64,000 bases of DNA. Source: Jannaschia sp. S6380 (GTDB lineage Bacteria; Pseudomonadota; Alphaproteobacteria; Rhodobacterales; Rhodobacteraceae). The translations under genes were made by a program, and so were the position numbers. The stretch covers positions 640,501 through 704,500 of the forward strand of contig NZ_JALKAS010000002.1 in NCBI RefSeq assembly GCF_023015695.1, written 5' to 3'. Positions 1 to 8,977 of the stretch are shown here, in pieces (position 1 is the first letter of the stretch; each line of letters starts with the position of its first letter). Under the pieces are notes generated by a model. It did no database searches. It saw only the letters and a list, made by a program, of their open reading frames with translations, and was not told where the DNA came from.

Positions 1-844
1 CCTGCTTGATGTCGGTCTGCCGGATCGCGACCACGCTGGCGAAGACGGCCGTGACCCCGCCGAAGATCGTCAGCGTCCAGAACCAGATGTCGGTGCCGCC
101 GAGGCTCGGGTTCATCCGGGCCAACAGATAGACACCGCCTTTCACCATGGTTGCCGAATGCAGATAGGCCGAGACGGGCGTCGGCGCGGCCATCGCGTTC
201 GGTAGCCAGAAATGGAACGGGACCTGCGCCGACTTGGTGAACGCGCCCGCCACCACGAGCAGGAAGATCGGCAGATAGAGCGGATGGTCGGCCAGGGACC
301 CCTCGATCGCCGAGATGTCGAAGCTGCCCGTCGCGGTGCCGATCAGCAGGATCCCGGCCAGGAAGGCCAACCCGCCGGTTCCCGTCACCAGCAATGCCTG
401 AAGGGCGTTGCGCCGTGCCTTGGCCTGGTCGGCGTCGAACCCGATCAGCAGGTAGGAGGAGATGGTGGTCACCTCCCAGAAGACGAACAGCGCCAGCAGG
501 TTGTCCGACAGGACGAGCCCCAGCATGCCGCCCATGAAGGCCAGAAGGTAGCAGACGAAGCGCGTGTAATGTGGATGCCCGCCCAGATAGCTGGAGGCGT
601 AGAGCGTCACCAGCGCGCCGATCCCGGAGATCAGGAGCGCGAAGCTGAGTGACAACCCATCTAGGAGGATGCCCAACCCGACGCCCAGCGACGGAACCCA
701 GTCGAGGCGCCAGACCAGGACCTGTCCCGCGGCGACCGCCGGAATGTGCTGCGCAAACCAGGCGAAGAGCGCCAGCGGAACGAGGATCGAGATGATCCCC
801 GCCGGCCCGCCGAGCGTCCGTCCGTTCGTATCCGTCGCAGCCAT
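1..844 (-). CDS. mrpA: Na+/H+ antiporter subunit A, MrpA/MnhA type (partial)
   Basis: Reverse-strand gene running off the left edge; 281 codons are present from an ATG preceded by a GAAGGA ribosome site, with an in-frame stop just upstream of the ATG. The protein is a multi-pass membrane subunit of the proton-antiporter/complex I family. It shows the family motif [15 protein letters not shown], the stretch [18 protein letters not shown], and an N-terminal [16 protein letters not shown] that matches MrpA/MnhA better than NuoL. The N-terminus is a little shorter than usual for MrpA. Such subunits work with MrpB-G in Na+ or K+/H+ exchange; the partners would lie outside the window. Family is secure; the choice of MrpA over a hydrogenase-4-like subunit is likely, not certain. 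Confidence 0.8.
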   Translation of the reverse strand, partial: MAATDTNGRTLGGPAGIISILVPLALFAWFAQHIPAVAAGQVLVWRLDWVPSLGVGLGILLDGLSLSFALLISGIGALVTLYASSYLGGHPHYTRFVCYLLAFMGGMLGLVLSDNLLALFVFWEVTTISSYLLIGFDADQAKARRNALQALLVTGTGGLAFLAGILLIGTATGSFDISAIEGSLADHPLYLPIFLLVVAGAFTKSAQVPFHFWLPNAMAAPTPVSAYLHSATMVKGGVYLLARMNPSLGGTDIWFWTLTIFGGVTAVFASVVAIRQTDIKQ

Positions 845-945
845 GACCGTCCTTCGCGTCGTCGGGGGTCAGATAGCAGCAGGGTTTGATTGTTCAACCC
901 TTCACGCTACCATGTTTTCAATAGTCCTGTTCTATCGGTACCGCG

Positions 946-1866
946 ATGCCCACCCTGCAGCAGTTCCGCTACCTCGTCGCCGTGGCCGACACCCTGCATT
1001 TCCGCCGCGCGGCGGAGTCGGTCCATGTCACACAGCCCACGCTCAGCGCGCAACTGCGCGAGTTGGAGGGAAAGCTGGGCACGCAGCTTGTCGAGCGGTC
1101 CCGGTCCGGCGTCACGTTGACCCCCGTGGGGGCCGAGGTCGCCGCGCGGGCTCGCGGTGTCCTGCGCGACGTGGCCGATATCGCCGCCGTGGCGCGCGCG
1201 GGCAACGACCCGCTCGCGGGCACGGTGCGCGTCGGCATCGTCGGCTCGTTAGGGTCGTATTTCCTGCCCTTGGTGATTCCCGCGCTCCATGCTCGATATC
1301 CCGCGCTCAAGTTCTATGTGCGAGAGGGAGTGGCCGCCGACCTCCTGGGCCGGTTGCGCGACGGGCTGCTCGACCTGTTGTTCTTCCCGACGCCGCTCGA
1401 CGCGCCGGGCGTTCAGGTCGCGCCGCTGTTTCACGAGCCGCTGCTGGTCGTGATGCCGGCCGATCACCCGCTCTCCCAGCAGGACGTGGTGGATCGGTCC
1501 GCCCTTCGCGGCGAGACAGTCATGACGCTGGAGGCCGGGCATCGCCTGCATGACACGGTGGCCGACCTGGCCGAGGAGACGGGCGCCGACCTGTCGCTCG
1601 ACTACGAGGGGACGTCGCTCGACACGTTGCGGCAGATGGTGGCCACGGGACTGGGCCTGTCGGTGCTGCCCGCGCTCTACGTTCGCTCGGAGGTCACGCG
1701 CGAGGCGCTGGTGACCGCACGGCCCCTGTCCGCGCCTGTGCCGGGCCGCGATATCGGAATGGTCTGGCGGCGGACGGCGGCGCAGGGCGCGGCCTATGCG
1801 GAGCTGGCCGGCGCGATCCGCCGGACGCTGGCCGAGACCGCGCCCGAAGTGCGGGTCATCGACTGA
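946..1866 (+). CDS. OxyR-like LysR-family regulator without redox cysteines
   Basis: 306-residue LysR-type transcription factor. The N-terminal winged helix (residues 1-60) holds HFRRAAESVHVTQPTLSAQL, very close to OxyR, and similarity continues to the effector domain (ETVMTLEAGH, TSLDTLRQMVA.GLG.SVLPA). At the two OxyR redox positions, E. coli C199 and C208, this protein has R200 and A209, and it contains no cysteine at all. A thiol-switch response to peroxide is therefore not possible. It diverges from the mrpA gene across 101 bp that could hold an operator for both. It may be an OxyR paralogue sensing another ligand. LysR assignment is certain; the ligand is unknown. Confidence 0.9.
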   Translation: MPTLQQFRYLVAVADTLHFRRAAESVHVTQPTLSAQLRELEGKLGTQLVERSRSGVTLTPVGAEVAARARGVLRDVADIAAVARAGNDPLAGTVRVGIVGSLGSYFLPLVIPALHARYPALKFYVREGVAADLLGRLRDGLLDLLFFPTPLDAPGVQVAPLFHEPLLVVMPADHPLSQQDVVDRSALRGETVMTLEAGHRLHDTVADLAEETGADLSLDYEGTSLDTLRQMVATGLGLSVLPALYVRSEVTREALVTARPLSAPVPGRDIGMVWRRTAAQGAAYAELAGAIRRTLAETAPEVRVID

Positions 1867-1879
1867 ACCCCGCGTCCGT

Positions 1880-4189
1880 TCAGACGCCGAAGGGAACCCA
1901 GATCGTCTGCAGTTCGGTCGCGTGGCGCAGCCATGGCCCCGCGTCGGTCGCGGTCCAGTCGCGCCCGCGCCCGTGATTGACCCAGGTCCGCTTGAGGTCG
2001 GCCGCCGCCTCGCGTTCGATCGTGGCGGAGATGTCGGCGGACGAAAAGCTCCAGACCGCGTCGACATTCGCATGCCCCGCCGCCTGTGCCGTCAGTTCTG
2101 CATGGTCGCCGGTCAGGATGTTCACCACGCCCGCCGGCACGTCCGACGTGTCCAGCACCTGGTAGAGGTCGGTGGCCGTCAGCGGCGCGCTCTCGGGCGC
2201 CACGACGACCAGGCGGTTGCCGCAGGCGAGGGCCGCGCCCAGCATCTGGGCCAGGCCCAGAAGGGGTGCCTCCTCGGGGGCGAAGGCGCCGATGATGCCC
2301 ACCGGCGTGTTCAGCGCGAGCGCCAGACCTCCGATCGGCACACCCAGGGTCCGACCGTCATGCTTGTCGGCCCAGGCCGCCCAGCGGAACAGGTGCCGCA
2401 CGGCCTGTTCGGCCTCGGGCTTGCCGCCGGTCTGCGCGGCGAGGCGGGCGTCGAACTCGTCAGCACGGGCCGACAGGTTTTCTGCCAGGTAGTACAATAT
2501 CTGCGCCCGTAGATGGCCGGATGTCCGGCCCCAGCCGGATGCGGCAGCCGCCGCCTCGACGGCGTTGCGCAGGTCCTTGCGGTTGGCGACCCCGACTGTG
2601 CCGACCGGCCCCTTCGGTCCGATGACGGCGCGGGAATAGCCGCCGTCGGGGCGCGCCTGCTTGCCGCCGATATACATCTTGGCCGTGCGGTCGATGGCAT
2701 CGGGGGCCGATCCGGCGCCCTCATGCCGCCGAGGCGCGGGCAAGGCGCGCCCCGTCGCGGGGCGTAGATATGAATGCAGGCCGGCGATGCCGCCCTCGCG
2801 CCCGAAGCCGCTTTCCTTCATGCCGCCGAACGGTGCGGCTGCATCCAGCATGTTGGTGCCGTTCACCCAGATCACGCCCGCCCGGATCCGCGGGGCGGTG
2901 TCCAGCGCCACGTCGATGTCCTGCGACCAGACGGATCCGGCCAGGCCATAGGCCGTGTCGTTGGCCAGTTGCACCGCCTCGGCCGGCGTGCGGAAGGTGG
3001 TGGCGGCCAGGACGGGGCCGAAGACCTCGCGCTGCATGACCGGGTCCTCGCCATGCAGGTCGGTCACCAGCACAGGCGGCAGATAGCATCCCTCGGGCGC
3101 CTCGCCGCGATGGACCGTCCCGGCCGTGTGCGCCAGCAATGCCTCGACGTTGCGCTTGTGATCGGCGTGGACCATGGCGCCCATGTCGACGGACTTGTCC
3201 AAGGGGTCGCCCACGCGGATGCGCGACATGCGGGTCCGCAGACGGGCCAGGAAATCCTCGGCAATGCCCTCCTGGACCAACAGACGTGTGCCGGCGCAGC
3301 AGACCTGTCCGCCGTTGAACCAGACGGCGTCCACCAGCCCTTCGACCGCGCCATCGATATCGGCATCCTCGAACACGACGTAGGGCGACTTGCCGCCCAG
3401 CTCCAGCGTCAGGCCGATGCCGCGGCCCGCCGTCTCGCGCCGCAGGATGCGGCCGACCTCGGTCGAGCCGGTGAAGGCCAGCTTGTCGATCTCGGCGGCG
3501 ACCAGGGCCGCCCCGGTCTCGCCGTCGCCGGTGACGATGTTGACGACGCCCGGCGGCACGCCCGCCGCGTCGCAGATATCGGCGAAGGCCAGCGCCGTCA
3601 GCGGCGTCCATTCGGCCGGCTTCAGGACGACCGCGTTGCCCATCGCAAGCGCCGGCGCGATCTTCCAGGCCAGCATCAGAAGCGGGAAGTTCCACGGCAC
3701 GACCTGTCCGCAGACGCCCCAGGGCTGCGCGTCGGGCATCGTCTCGTCGCGCAGCTCGGCATGGCCGGCGTGGTGATAGAAATGCCGCGCCGCCAGGGCC
3801 ACGTCGATGTCGCGGCTCTCGCGGATGGGCTTGCCGGTGTCCAGCGTTTCCAAGACGGCGAAGAGGCGCGCGTTCTTCAGCAACCCGCGCGCGATGGCAT
3901 AAAGGACGCGGGCGCGGTCGTGATCGCTTGCAGCGGCCCACCCCTTCTGCGCCCGGCGCGCGGCCTTGACGGCGGCGGCGACGTCCGCCGTGCTGCCCTG
4001 CGTGACCTGCGCCAGGTCCGCACCGGTGGCGGGGTTGGTCGTGGCAAAGGTCTCGCCCGGCTTGGTGCGCTTGCCGGCGATGTAGTGGCCGAAGACGCGG
4101 TCGTGGCCATCCAGCCAGGCATCCGCCTCGGCGCGGCTCTCGGGGGCGGGGCCCCATTCCATGCTCTCGAAGATCTCTGACACGGACAT
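1880..4189 (-). CDS. Fused aldehyde dehydrogenase, ALDH16-like
   Basis: 769-residue protein with two aldehyde dehydrogenase domains. The first (about residues 30-480) is complete: WNFPLLMLAWKIAPALAMGN, the catalytic glutamate in LELGGKSP, the catalytic cysteine in FNGGQVCCAG, and MQREVFGPV. The second (about 500-769) keeps the fold motifs (PVGIIGAFAPEE) but has no LELGGK or catalytic cysteine, as in ALDH16-type fusions. ATG at 4189 is preferred because homologues begin M(S/T)V.EIFE; a GTG at 4198 would overlap the deoC stop by 4 bp. It directly follows deoC, so its likely substrate is acetaldehyde from deoxyribose-5-phosphate cleavage; this is inferred from context. Confidence 0.88.
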   Translation of the reverse strand: MSVSEIFESMEWGPAPESRAEADAWLDGHDRVFGHYIAGKRTKPGETFATTNPATGADLAQVTQGSTADVAAAVKAARRAQKGWAAASDHDRARVLYAIARGLLKNARLFAVLETLDTGKPIRESRDIDVALAARHFYHHAGHAELRDETMPDAQPWGVCGQVVPWNFPLLMLAWKIAPALAMGNAVVLKPAEWTPLTALAFADICDAAGVPPGVVNIVTGDGETGAALVAAEIDKLAFTGSTEVGRILRRETAGRGIGLTLELGGKSPYVVFEDADIDGAVEGLVDAVWFNGGQVCCAGTRLLVQEGIAEDFLARLRTRMSRIRVGDPLDKSVDMGAMVHADHKRNVEALLAHTAGTVHRGEAPEGCYLPPVLVTDLHGEDPVMQREVFGPVLAATTFRTPAEAVQLANDTAYGLAGSVWSQDIDVALDTAPRIRAGVIWVNGTNMLDAAAPFGGMKESGFGREGGIAGLHSYLRPATGRALPAPRRHEGAGSAPDAIDRTAKMYIGGKQARPDGGYSRAVIGPKGPVGTVGVANRKDLRNAVEAAAAASGWGRTSGHLRAQILYYLAENLSARADEFDARLAAQTGGKPEAEQAVRHLFRWAAWADKHDGRTLGVPIGGLALALNTPVGIIGAFAPEEAPLLGLAQMLGAALACGNRLVVVAPESAPLTATDLYQVLDTSDVPAGVVNILTGDHAELTAQAAGHANVDAVWSFSSADISATIEREAAADLKRTWVNHGRGRDWTATDAGPWLRHATELQTIWVPFGV

Positions 4190-4194
4190 GGGCC

Positions 4195-5154
4195 TCACCC
4201 GATCGAATGGCGGTAGCCGGCCGAGTAGCGGCCGGTGATGTGATGTTCCAGCTGGCGTTCGATGTCGCCCAGCAGCGACGAGGCCCCGAAGCGGAACAGG
4301 TCGGGGCGCAGCCAGCGATCGCCCAGTTCCTCCTTCAGAAGGGCCAGGTAGGTGATCGCGTCCTTCGCCTTCGACACGCCACCTGCCGGCTTGTAGCCCA
4401 CCTTGAAGCCCGACATCGCCTCGTAGGTCCGGATCGCGCGCATCATCGTCAGGCTGACGGGCAGGGTGGCGTTCACCGCTTCCTTGCCCGTGCTGGTCTT
4501 GATGAAATCCGACCCGGCCATCATGCAGACCATCGACGCCTTCGCGACGTTCTTCAGCATGCCCAACTCGCCCGTCGCGAGGATCGCCTTCATGTGCGCA
4601 TCGCCGCAGGCCGCGCGCATCTGCGCCGTTTCGTCATACAGCGCCTGCCAGTCCCCGGTCAGGACGTGGCGGCGCGAGATGACGATGTCGATCTCCGTCG
4701 CACCGGCGGCCACGCTCTCCTCGATCTCGCGCAGGCGCAGGTGAAACGGCGACAGGCCCGCGGGAAATCCGGTGGACACGGCGGCCACCGGCAGCCGCCC
4801 GCCGAGCGCGTCGACGGCCACGGGCACCATCTCGTGATAAACGCAGACGGCGCCGACGGTGAGGCTCGGCAGGTCCAGCGCCGCCAGCAAGTCCTCGCGG
4901 ACGGGGCGCAGCGCCTTGGCGCAGAGCCGACGGACCCGCATCGGCGTATCGTCCCCCGACAGCGTCGTCAGGTCGATCATGCTGATCGCGCGGGCCAGCC
5001 AGGCGGCCTGCCAGTCCTTCTTGACCGACCGGCGCGCCGGGATCGTGGCGGCGCGGCGCAGGGTCGCGGGCGTGTTCACGCGGATGGATTCGACCACGGC
5101 CGGGTCGAAGGGCAGCCCGTCGTTCCGGGCGATGTCGGGCTGGGTGGCGGTCAC
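4195..5154 (-). CDS. deoC: Deoxyribose-phosphate aldolase
   Basis: 319 residues. Cleaves 2-deoxyribose 5-phosphate to glyceraldehyde 3-phosphate and acetaldehyde in the cytoplasm. The Schiff-base lysine is K219 in DFIKTSTGK, the second active-site lysine K255 in VGYKPAGGV, and the proton-relay aspartate D156 in ATEIDIVIS. The frame stays open upstream, but alignment of the start of the family and the lack of coding character there favour the GTG at 5154. The protein is longer than E. coli DeoC (about 260), with about 40 extra N-terminal residues, as in the longer eukaryotic/alphaproteobacterial type. Its end lies within a few bases of the aldehyde dehydrogenase start, which supports a shared transcript. 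Confidence 0.92.
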   Translation of the reverse strand: MTATQPDIARNDGLPFDPAVVESIRVNTPATLRRAATIPARRSVKKDWQAAWLARAISMIDLTTLSGDDTPMRVRRLCAKALRPVREDLLAALDLPSLTVGAVCVYHEMVPVAVDALGGRLPVAAVSTGFPAGLSPFHLRLREIEESVAAGATEIDIVISRRHVLTGDWQALYDETAQMRAACGDAHMKAILATGELGMLKNVAKASMVCMMAGSDFIKTSTGKEAVNATLPVSLTMMRAIRTYEAMSGFKVGYKPAGGVSKAKDAITYLALLKEELGDRWLRPDLFRFGASSLLGDIERQLEHHITGRYSAGYRHSIG

Positions 5155-5243
5155 GGGAAATCCGGCTTGATCTGGCGTCGTTCGCGGCGCGCGAAAGCGT
5201 CGCATGGGGTCCGGTCGAGCGCAACCTCGAGCGGGATGCGCGT

Positions 5244-6038
5244 TCAGTCGGCGTCGCGGATGATGCGGGCGAACTTGTCGAAGATGGTACCCGACCCGCA
5301 GATCAGCTGGCCGTCCTCCAGCAGGGTCTGCGCCGGCCGGATTGGCTCGACGAACCCCCCCGCCTCGCGCACGATCAGGATGCCGGCGGCCATGTCCCAC
5401 GGCTTCAGCCCGCGCTCCCAATAGCCGTCGTAGCGCCCCGCCGCGACATAGGCGAGGTCCAGCGACGCGGCCCCCCAGCGGCGCACGCCGGCGCAAACCG
5501 GCAGCAGTCGCCCCATGTCCTTCAGTGCGGCGGGCAGGTACTTGCCGCCGCCCCAGGGCAGGCCGGTGGCATAGACCGTCTCGATCATCGTGGTCCGGCC
5601 CGACACGCGCAGGCGGGTCCGCCCGTCGAGCCAGGCGCCGGTGCCCTTCTCGGCGTAGAACAGCTCGTCCTTCGTAGGGTCGTAGACCACGCCCGACACG
5701 ATCTCGCCCTTGTGCTCCAGTGCGATGGACACGGCCCAATGGGGCATCCCGTGCAGGAAGTTGGTCGTCCCGTCCAGCGGGTCGACGATCCAGCGGCGGG
5801 TCGGGTCCTTGCCCTCCACCGGCTCGGATTCCTCGCCCAGCCAGCCATAATTCGGGCGCGCTTCGGTCAGTTCCTCGCGGATGATCTCCTCGGCCTGCCG
5901 GTCGGCTTTCGAGACGAAATCGCCCGGCCCCTTGGCCGAGACCTGCAGGTTCTCGACCTCGCCGAAATCCTTCACGAGGCTTCGGCCGGCCTTGCGCGCG
6001 GCCTTGATCATCACGTTGAGATTGGCACTGCCTTGCAT
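5244..6038 (-). CDS. suhB: Inositol monophosphatase family protein (SuhB-like)
   Basis: 264 residues, the usual length. Metal-dependent phosphatase of the inositol monophosphatase family. The Mg2+ site is complete: GEES at 68-71, the signature DPLDGTTNF at 86-94 and a second signature WDMAAGILIVREAGG near residue 215. It may act on inositol-1-phosphate or a related sugar phosphate, and SuhB homologues can also bind RNA polymerase/NusA. It lies 89 bp upstream of deoC on the same strand and could be cotranscribed. Family certain; physiological substrate not shown. Confidence 0.9.
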   Translation of the reverse strand: MQGSANLNVMIKAARKAGRSLVKDFGEVENLQVSAKGPGDFVSKADRQAEEIIREELTEARPNYGWLGEESEPVEGKDPTRRWIVDPLDGTTNFLHGMPHWAVSIALEHKGEIVSGVVYDPTKDELFYAEKGTGAWLDGRTRLRVSGRTTMIETVYATGLPWGGGKYLPAALKDMGRLLPVCAGVRRWGAASLDLAYVAAGRYDGYWERGLKPWDMAAGILIVREAGGFVEPIRPAQTLLEDGQLICGSGTIFDKFARIIRDAD

Positions 6039-6218
6039 GGGTCACGCTCCGGTCCGGTCAGGCGGCGCGTTTAGCCGAGGACGAGGCGAGGGGCCAGCCC
6101 CCCGCGCGTGCTGGCATGATAGGTTAGGCGGTGGCAACGATTCAGGTTATACTTACGCTACGTAATGCATCACCTGCGGACCTGATCTGCCCGAGGGTCC
6201 CGGCCGGAGGAATCTGCG

Positions 6219-6863
6219 ATGACCGATCAGGGTCCCGTTGCCGAACAGCACCCCGAGACCGCGAAGCCGGCGCCGAACGGCACGCGGTGGTGGCAGTGGT
6301 TCTTCCTCTACCCCGCCTTTGGTGTCGCCCTGCTGTCGGCAGTGCCCAACTGGACAGACCGGATACGCGAAATCTACTACGACATCAGCAACACGTCCTA
6401 CGACGAGGCGCGCGAATTGCAGGCGTTCATGCAGCGCAACTGGCAATGCACCCAATCGCCCCATGTCTGGATCGAAACGGCGGACCAGACTTCGGTCGAC
6501 GGTACGATCTGTCCGCGCACGGGCGACGTGTTCTTGCGGATCATGTCATCCGACGACCGCGTATTTCTCAAGGGAATTTCGATTGCCGGGCTTGTTCAGC
6601 AGGATGAAGAGCGCAGCAACCTGTCGCTGGTGGGGGCGGCGCATGCCGCCACTTCGCCCGAGCGCGTGTCACCCTCCGTCGACAGTATGCCGCAGGTCAT
6701 TCCGGTGCAGCAGCTTGCCGTGACGATCTGCCAGAAGTGGATTGACGACCGAATGTTCCGCAAGCGCGTGCAGGTCGGTGGGCAGTGCTTCGACGAGGTG
6801 TTCGACTCCTTCACCGGTGCGCGGGTGTCGCAGACCCCGGCGCCTTGCGTTGCAAACTGCTGA
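6219..6863 (+). CDS. Unknown membrane-anchored protein with cysteine-rich periplasmic part
   Basis: 214 residues, family not recognised. One hydrophobic segment at about residues 26-44 (WFFLYPAFGVALLSAVPNW) would anchor it with the rest outside the cytoplasm. That outer part has six cysteines (QCTQ, TICPR, ICQKW, GQCFDE and APCVANC), suggesting disulphides. An ATG follows a GGAGGAATCTGCG ribosome site. The 180 bp upstream are AT-richer than the surroundings. A 61-residue secreted peptide gene starts 1 bp after its stop, so the two look like a unit. Codon use is somewhat less GC-biased than in neighbours. Function unknown. Confidence 0.75.
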   Translation: MTDQGPVAEQHPETAKPAPNGTRWWQWFFLYPAFGVALLSAVPNWTDRIREIYYDISNTSYDEARELQAFMQRNWQCTQSPHVWIETADQTSVDGTICPRTGDVFLRIMSSDDRVFLKGISIAGLVQQDEERSNLSLVGAAHAATSPERVSPSVDSMPQVIPVQQLAVTICQKWIDDRMFRKRVQVGGQCFDEVFDSFTGARVSQTPAPCVANC

Positions 6864-6864
6864 T

Positions 6865-7050
6865 ATGAAATTGCTCTTTCCCCTCATGCTCGGCGCAGCA
6901 TTCACGGGCTCGCTTTTGCGTGCGCAAACCGAGGAGAAAGCCGTCAAGATACTGACCCCGGAGCAGAAACTCGCGGCCTTCTGCGCCACGCCCGCGAACC
7001 GAGAGCATCCCGCCTGCGAGGGCGTCGAGTTGCCGCGCGAGGGTCGTTGA
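6865..7050 (+). CDS. Small secreted protein, unknown
   Basis: 61 residues starting 1 bp after the preceding stop codon. An N-terminal signal peptide is visible (MKLLFPLMLGAAFTGSLLRA, cleavage probably after A20), leaving a 40-residue mature peptide with two cysteines (AFC and PAC). Translational coupling to the upstream membrane-anchored protein is likely. No family recognised. Confidence 0.6.
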   Translation: MKLLFPLMLGAAFTGSLLRAQTEEKAVKILTPEQKLAAFCATPANREHPACEGVELPREGR

Positions 7051-7062
7051 GAGAACGGTCCT

Positions 7063-7980
7063 TCAAGCCATCGCGCGTTGCAGCTTCATCGGTTCCGTCC
7101 GCATGAGGCGGAGGACATGGGCCATGTAGGGCTTGGCTGCGTCTGCCTGCCGGACCGCCGCGTAGAGCCGCCGGGTCACGCCCTGTTCCGTCAGGGGCCG
7201 CGTGACGTAGTCGGAGTTGTAGCGCACTTCGCGCACGACCCAGTCCGGCAGGACCGCGACGCCCCGGTTCGACGCCACCAGAAGCAGAATCACGGCCGTC
7301 AGTTCCACCTGCCGGATCGCGGCGGGTTCGACGCCGGCGGGGGTCAGAAGCTGGCTGAAGACGTCGAGGCGGGGGCGGTCGACGGGATAGGTGATCAGCG
7401 TCTCGCCCGCGAAGTCGGCCGCTTCGACGAAGGGCTTCGTGGCAAGTGGATGCGCGGCGGAGGCGAGGAAGACGGGTTCGTAGTCGAAGAGCGGCGCGAA
7501 ATCCACACCGGGCAGGCGTTCCGGATCCGACGAGACGACGAGGTCCACCTCCTCCTTCTGCAGCGCGGGCAGGGCCTGGAACTGCAGGCCGGGGCGGATG
7601 TCCACGTCGACCTCGGGCCATGCGCGGCGGAACTGCTCCAGCACGGGGAACAGCCATTCGAAACAGGCGTGGCATTCGATCGCGATGTGCAACCGGCCGC
7701 TGCGACCCGATTTCAGGCCGGCGAAGTCCTGTTCGACTGCCTCGATCTGCGGTAGGACCTGTTCGGCCAGGCGCAGCAGGCGCTGGCCGGCCGGCGACAG
7801 GGTCATCGGCTTGGACCGACGCACGAACAGTTCCACGCCGATCTGCGCCTCCAGGTTCTTGACTTGGTGGCTCAGCGCCGACTGGGTGATGTTCAACCGC
7901 TCCGCCGCGCGCGCCAGACCACCGCAATCCCTGATGGCCTTGATGGTGCGGAGGTGCCGAAATTCCAGGTGCAGCTTCAT
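7063..7980 (-). CDS. metR: LysR-family regulator MetR
   Basis: 305 residues. HTH region at residues 4-60 with LARAAERLNITQSALSHQV, then a LysR substrate domain. It matches MetR, which uses homocysteine as coregulator to control methionine-synthesis genes; the divergent neighbour is metF, which fits. The ATG at 7980 gives the canonical MetR start MKLHLEFRHL; the frame remains open upstream but that part is not MetR-like. Probably autoregulated from the 88-bp shared intergenic region. Confidence 0.88.
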   Translation of the reverse strand: MKLHLEFRHLRTIKAIRDCGGLARAAERLNITQSALSHQVKNLEAQIGVELFVRRSKPMTLSPAGQRLLRLAEQVLPQIEAVEQDFAGLKSGRSGRLHIAIECHACFEWLFPVLEQFRRAWPEVDVDIRPGLQFQALPALQKEEVDLVVSSDPERLPGVDFAPLFDYEPVFLASAAHPLATKPFVEAADFAGETLITYPVDRPRLDVFSQLLTPAGVEPAAIRQVELTAVILLLVASNRGVAVLPDWVVREVRYNSDYVTRPLTEQGVTRRLYAAVRQADAAKPYMAHVLRLMRTEPMKLQRAMA

Positions 7981-7986
7981 GCACGC

Positions 7987-8012
7987 CTCATGTTGATATT
8001 GAGGATTATGAG
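7987..8012. promoter_or_regulatory. Candidate MetR operator between metR and metF
   Basis: Inverted repeat CTCAT-N16-ATGAG lies in the 88-bp gap between the divergent metR and metF starts, 7 bp upstream of the metR ATG. LysR-type sites are often interrupted dyads with T-N11-A. It is not the enterobacterial TGAA-N5-TTCA box, so the link to MetR rests on position. Confidence 0.4.
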
Positions 8013-8068
8013 CCTGTCTCACGAAACCGGGATGCGGCACAAGGGTTGTGACATCGAAGGATCCCGCC

Positions 8069-8932
8069 ATGCCCAGCCCTGCCATCTCGCTCGAATTCTT
8101 TCCGCCGAAATCTCTGCAGGGCAGCTTTCGCCTGTGGGATTGCATCCAGACGCTGGCGCCGCTGGCCCCGGACTGGGTGTCCGTCACCTATGGCGCAGGC
8201 GGCACCACACGTGAACTGACGCGCGACGCGGTGGCGGCCATCGGGCGCGAGTTCGGGCTGCGCGTGGCCGGCCACCTGACCTGCGTCGATGCCAGCCGCG
8301 AGGAGACGATGCAGGTGGCGCGCGAGTTCCGCCGCGCCGGGGTGGAGGACATCGTGGCTCTGCGCGGCGACCCGCCCGAGGGGGAGAAGAACTTCACCGC
8401 GCATCCCGACGGTTTCGCCGATTCGGTCGAACTGATCACCGCGCTGGCGGGCAACGGCTTCAACGTGCGGGTTGGATGCTATCCCGATACCCACCCCGAG
8501 GCCGGCTCCGCAAAGGCCGATATCGACTGGCTCAAGCGCAAGATCGATGCCGGCGCGTCCGAGGCGATCACGCAGTTTTTCTTCGACGCCGACACCTTCC
8601 TGCGGTTTCGCGATCGTTGCGCGGATGCCGGGATCGCGGCCCCGATCGTACCGGGCCTTCTGCCGGTTGAGAACTGGGAAAAGGCGTCGAAATTCGCCGA
8701 TGCCTGCGGGGCGTTCATTCCGAACGACCTGCGTGCCGGGTTCGACGTGGCCGCGCGCGACGACCGGGCCGACCTGTTCGCCATCGCGCAGGCGACCGAG
8801 CTGGCCGATCGCCTGGTCGAGGAAGGCTGCGATCACCTGCATTTCTACACGCTCAACCGTCCCGAACTGACGCGCGACGTCTGCACCGCGCTGGGCCTCG
8901 CCCCCCGCCCGGCGCTGAGCCGGGTGGCCTGA
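8069..8932 (+). CDS. metF: 5,10-methylenetetrahydrofolate reductase
   Basis: 287 residues. FAD enzyme reducing 5,10-methylene-THF to 5-methyl-THF for methionine synthesis. Visible family features: SLEFFPPK at the start, VSVTYGAGGT, AHLTCV-type GHLTCVDAS, RGDPP, and the C-terminal FYTLNRPELT. ATG 8069 sits 8 bp after GAAGGA; an upstream GTG at 8048 is less likely. Divergent from metR, which probably activates it. Confidence 0.95.
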   Translation: MPSPAISLEFFPPKSLQGSFRLWDCIQTLAPLAPDWVSVTYGAGGTTRELTRDAVAAIGREFGLRVAGHLTCVDASREETMQVAREFRRAGVEDIVALRGDPPEGEKNFTAHPDGFADSVELITALAGNGFNVRVGCYPDTHPEAGSAKADIDWLKRKIDAGASEAITQFFFDADTFLRFRDRCADAGIAAPIVPGLLPVENWEKASKFADACGAFIPNDLRAGFDVAARDDRADLFAIAQATELADRLVEEGCDHLHFYTLNRPELTRDVCTALGLAPRPALSRVA

Positions 8933-8977
8933 CCCGGCGGGCGGCGCTAGGCTCCCCGGCGAAAAGCGGGGGTGCCG

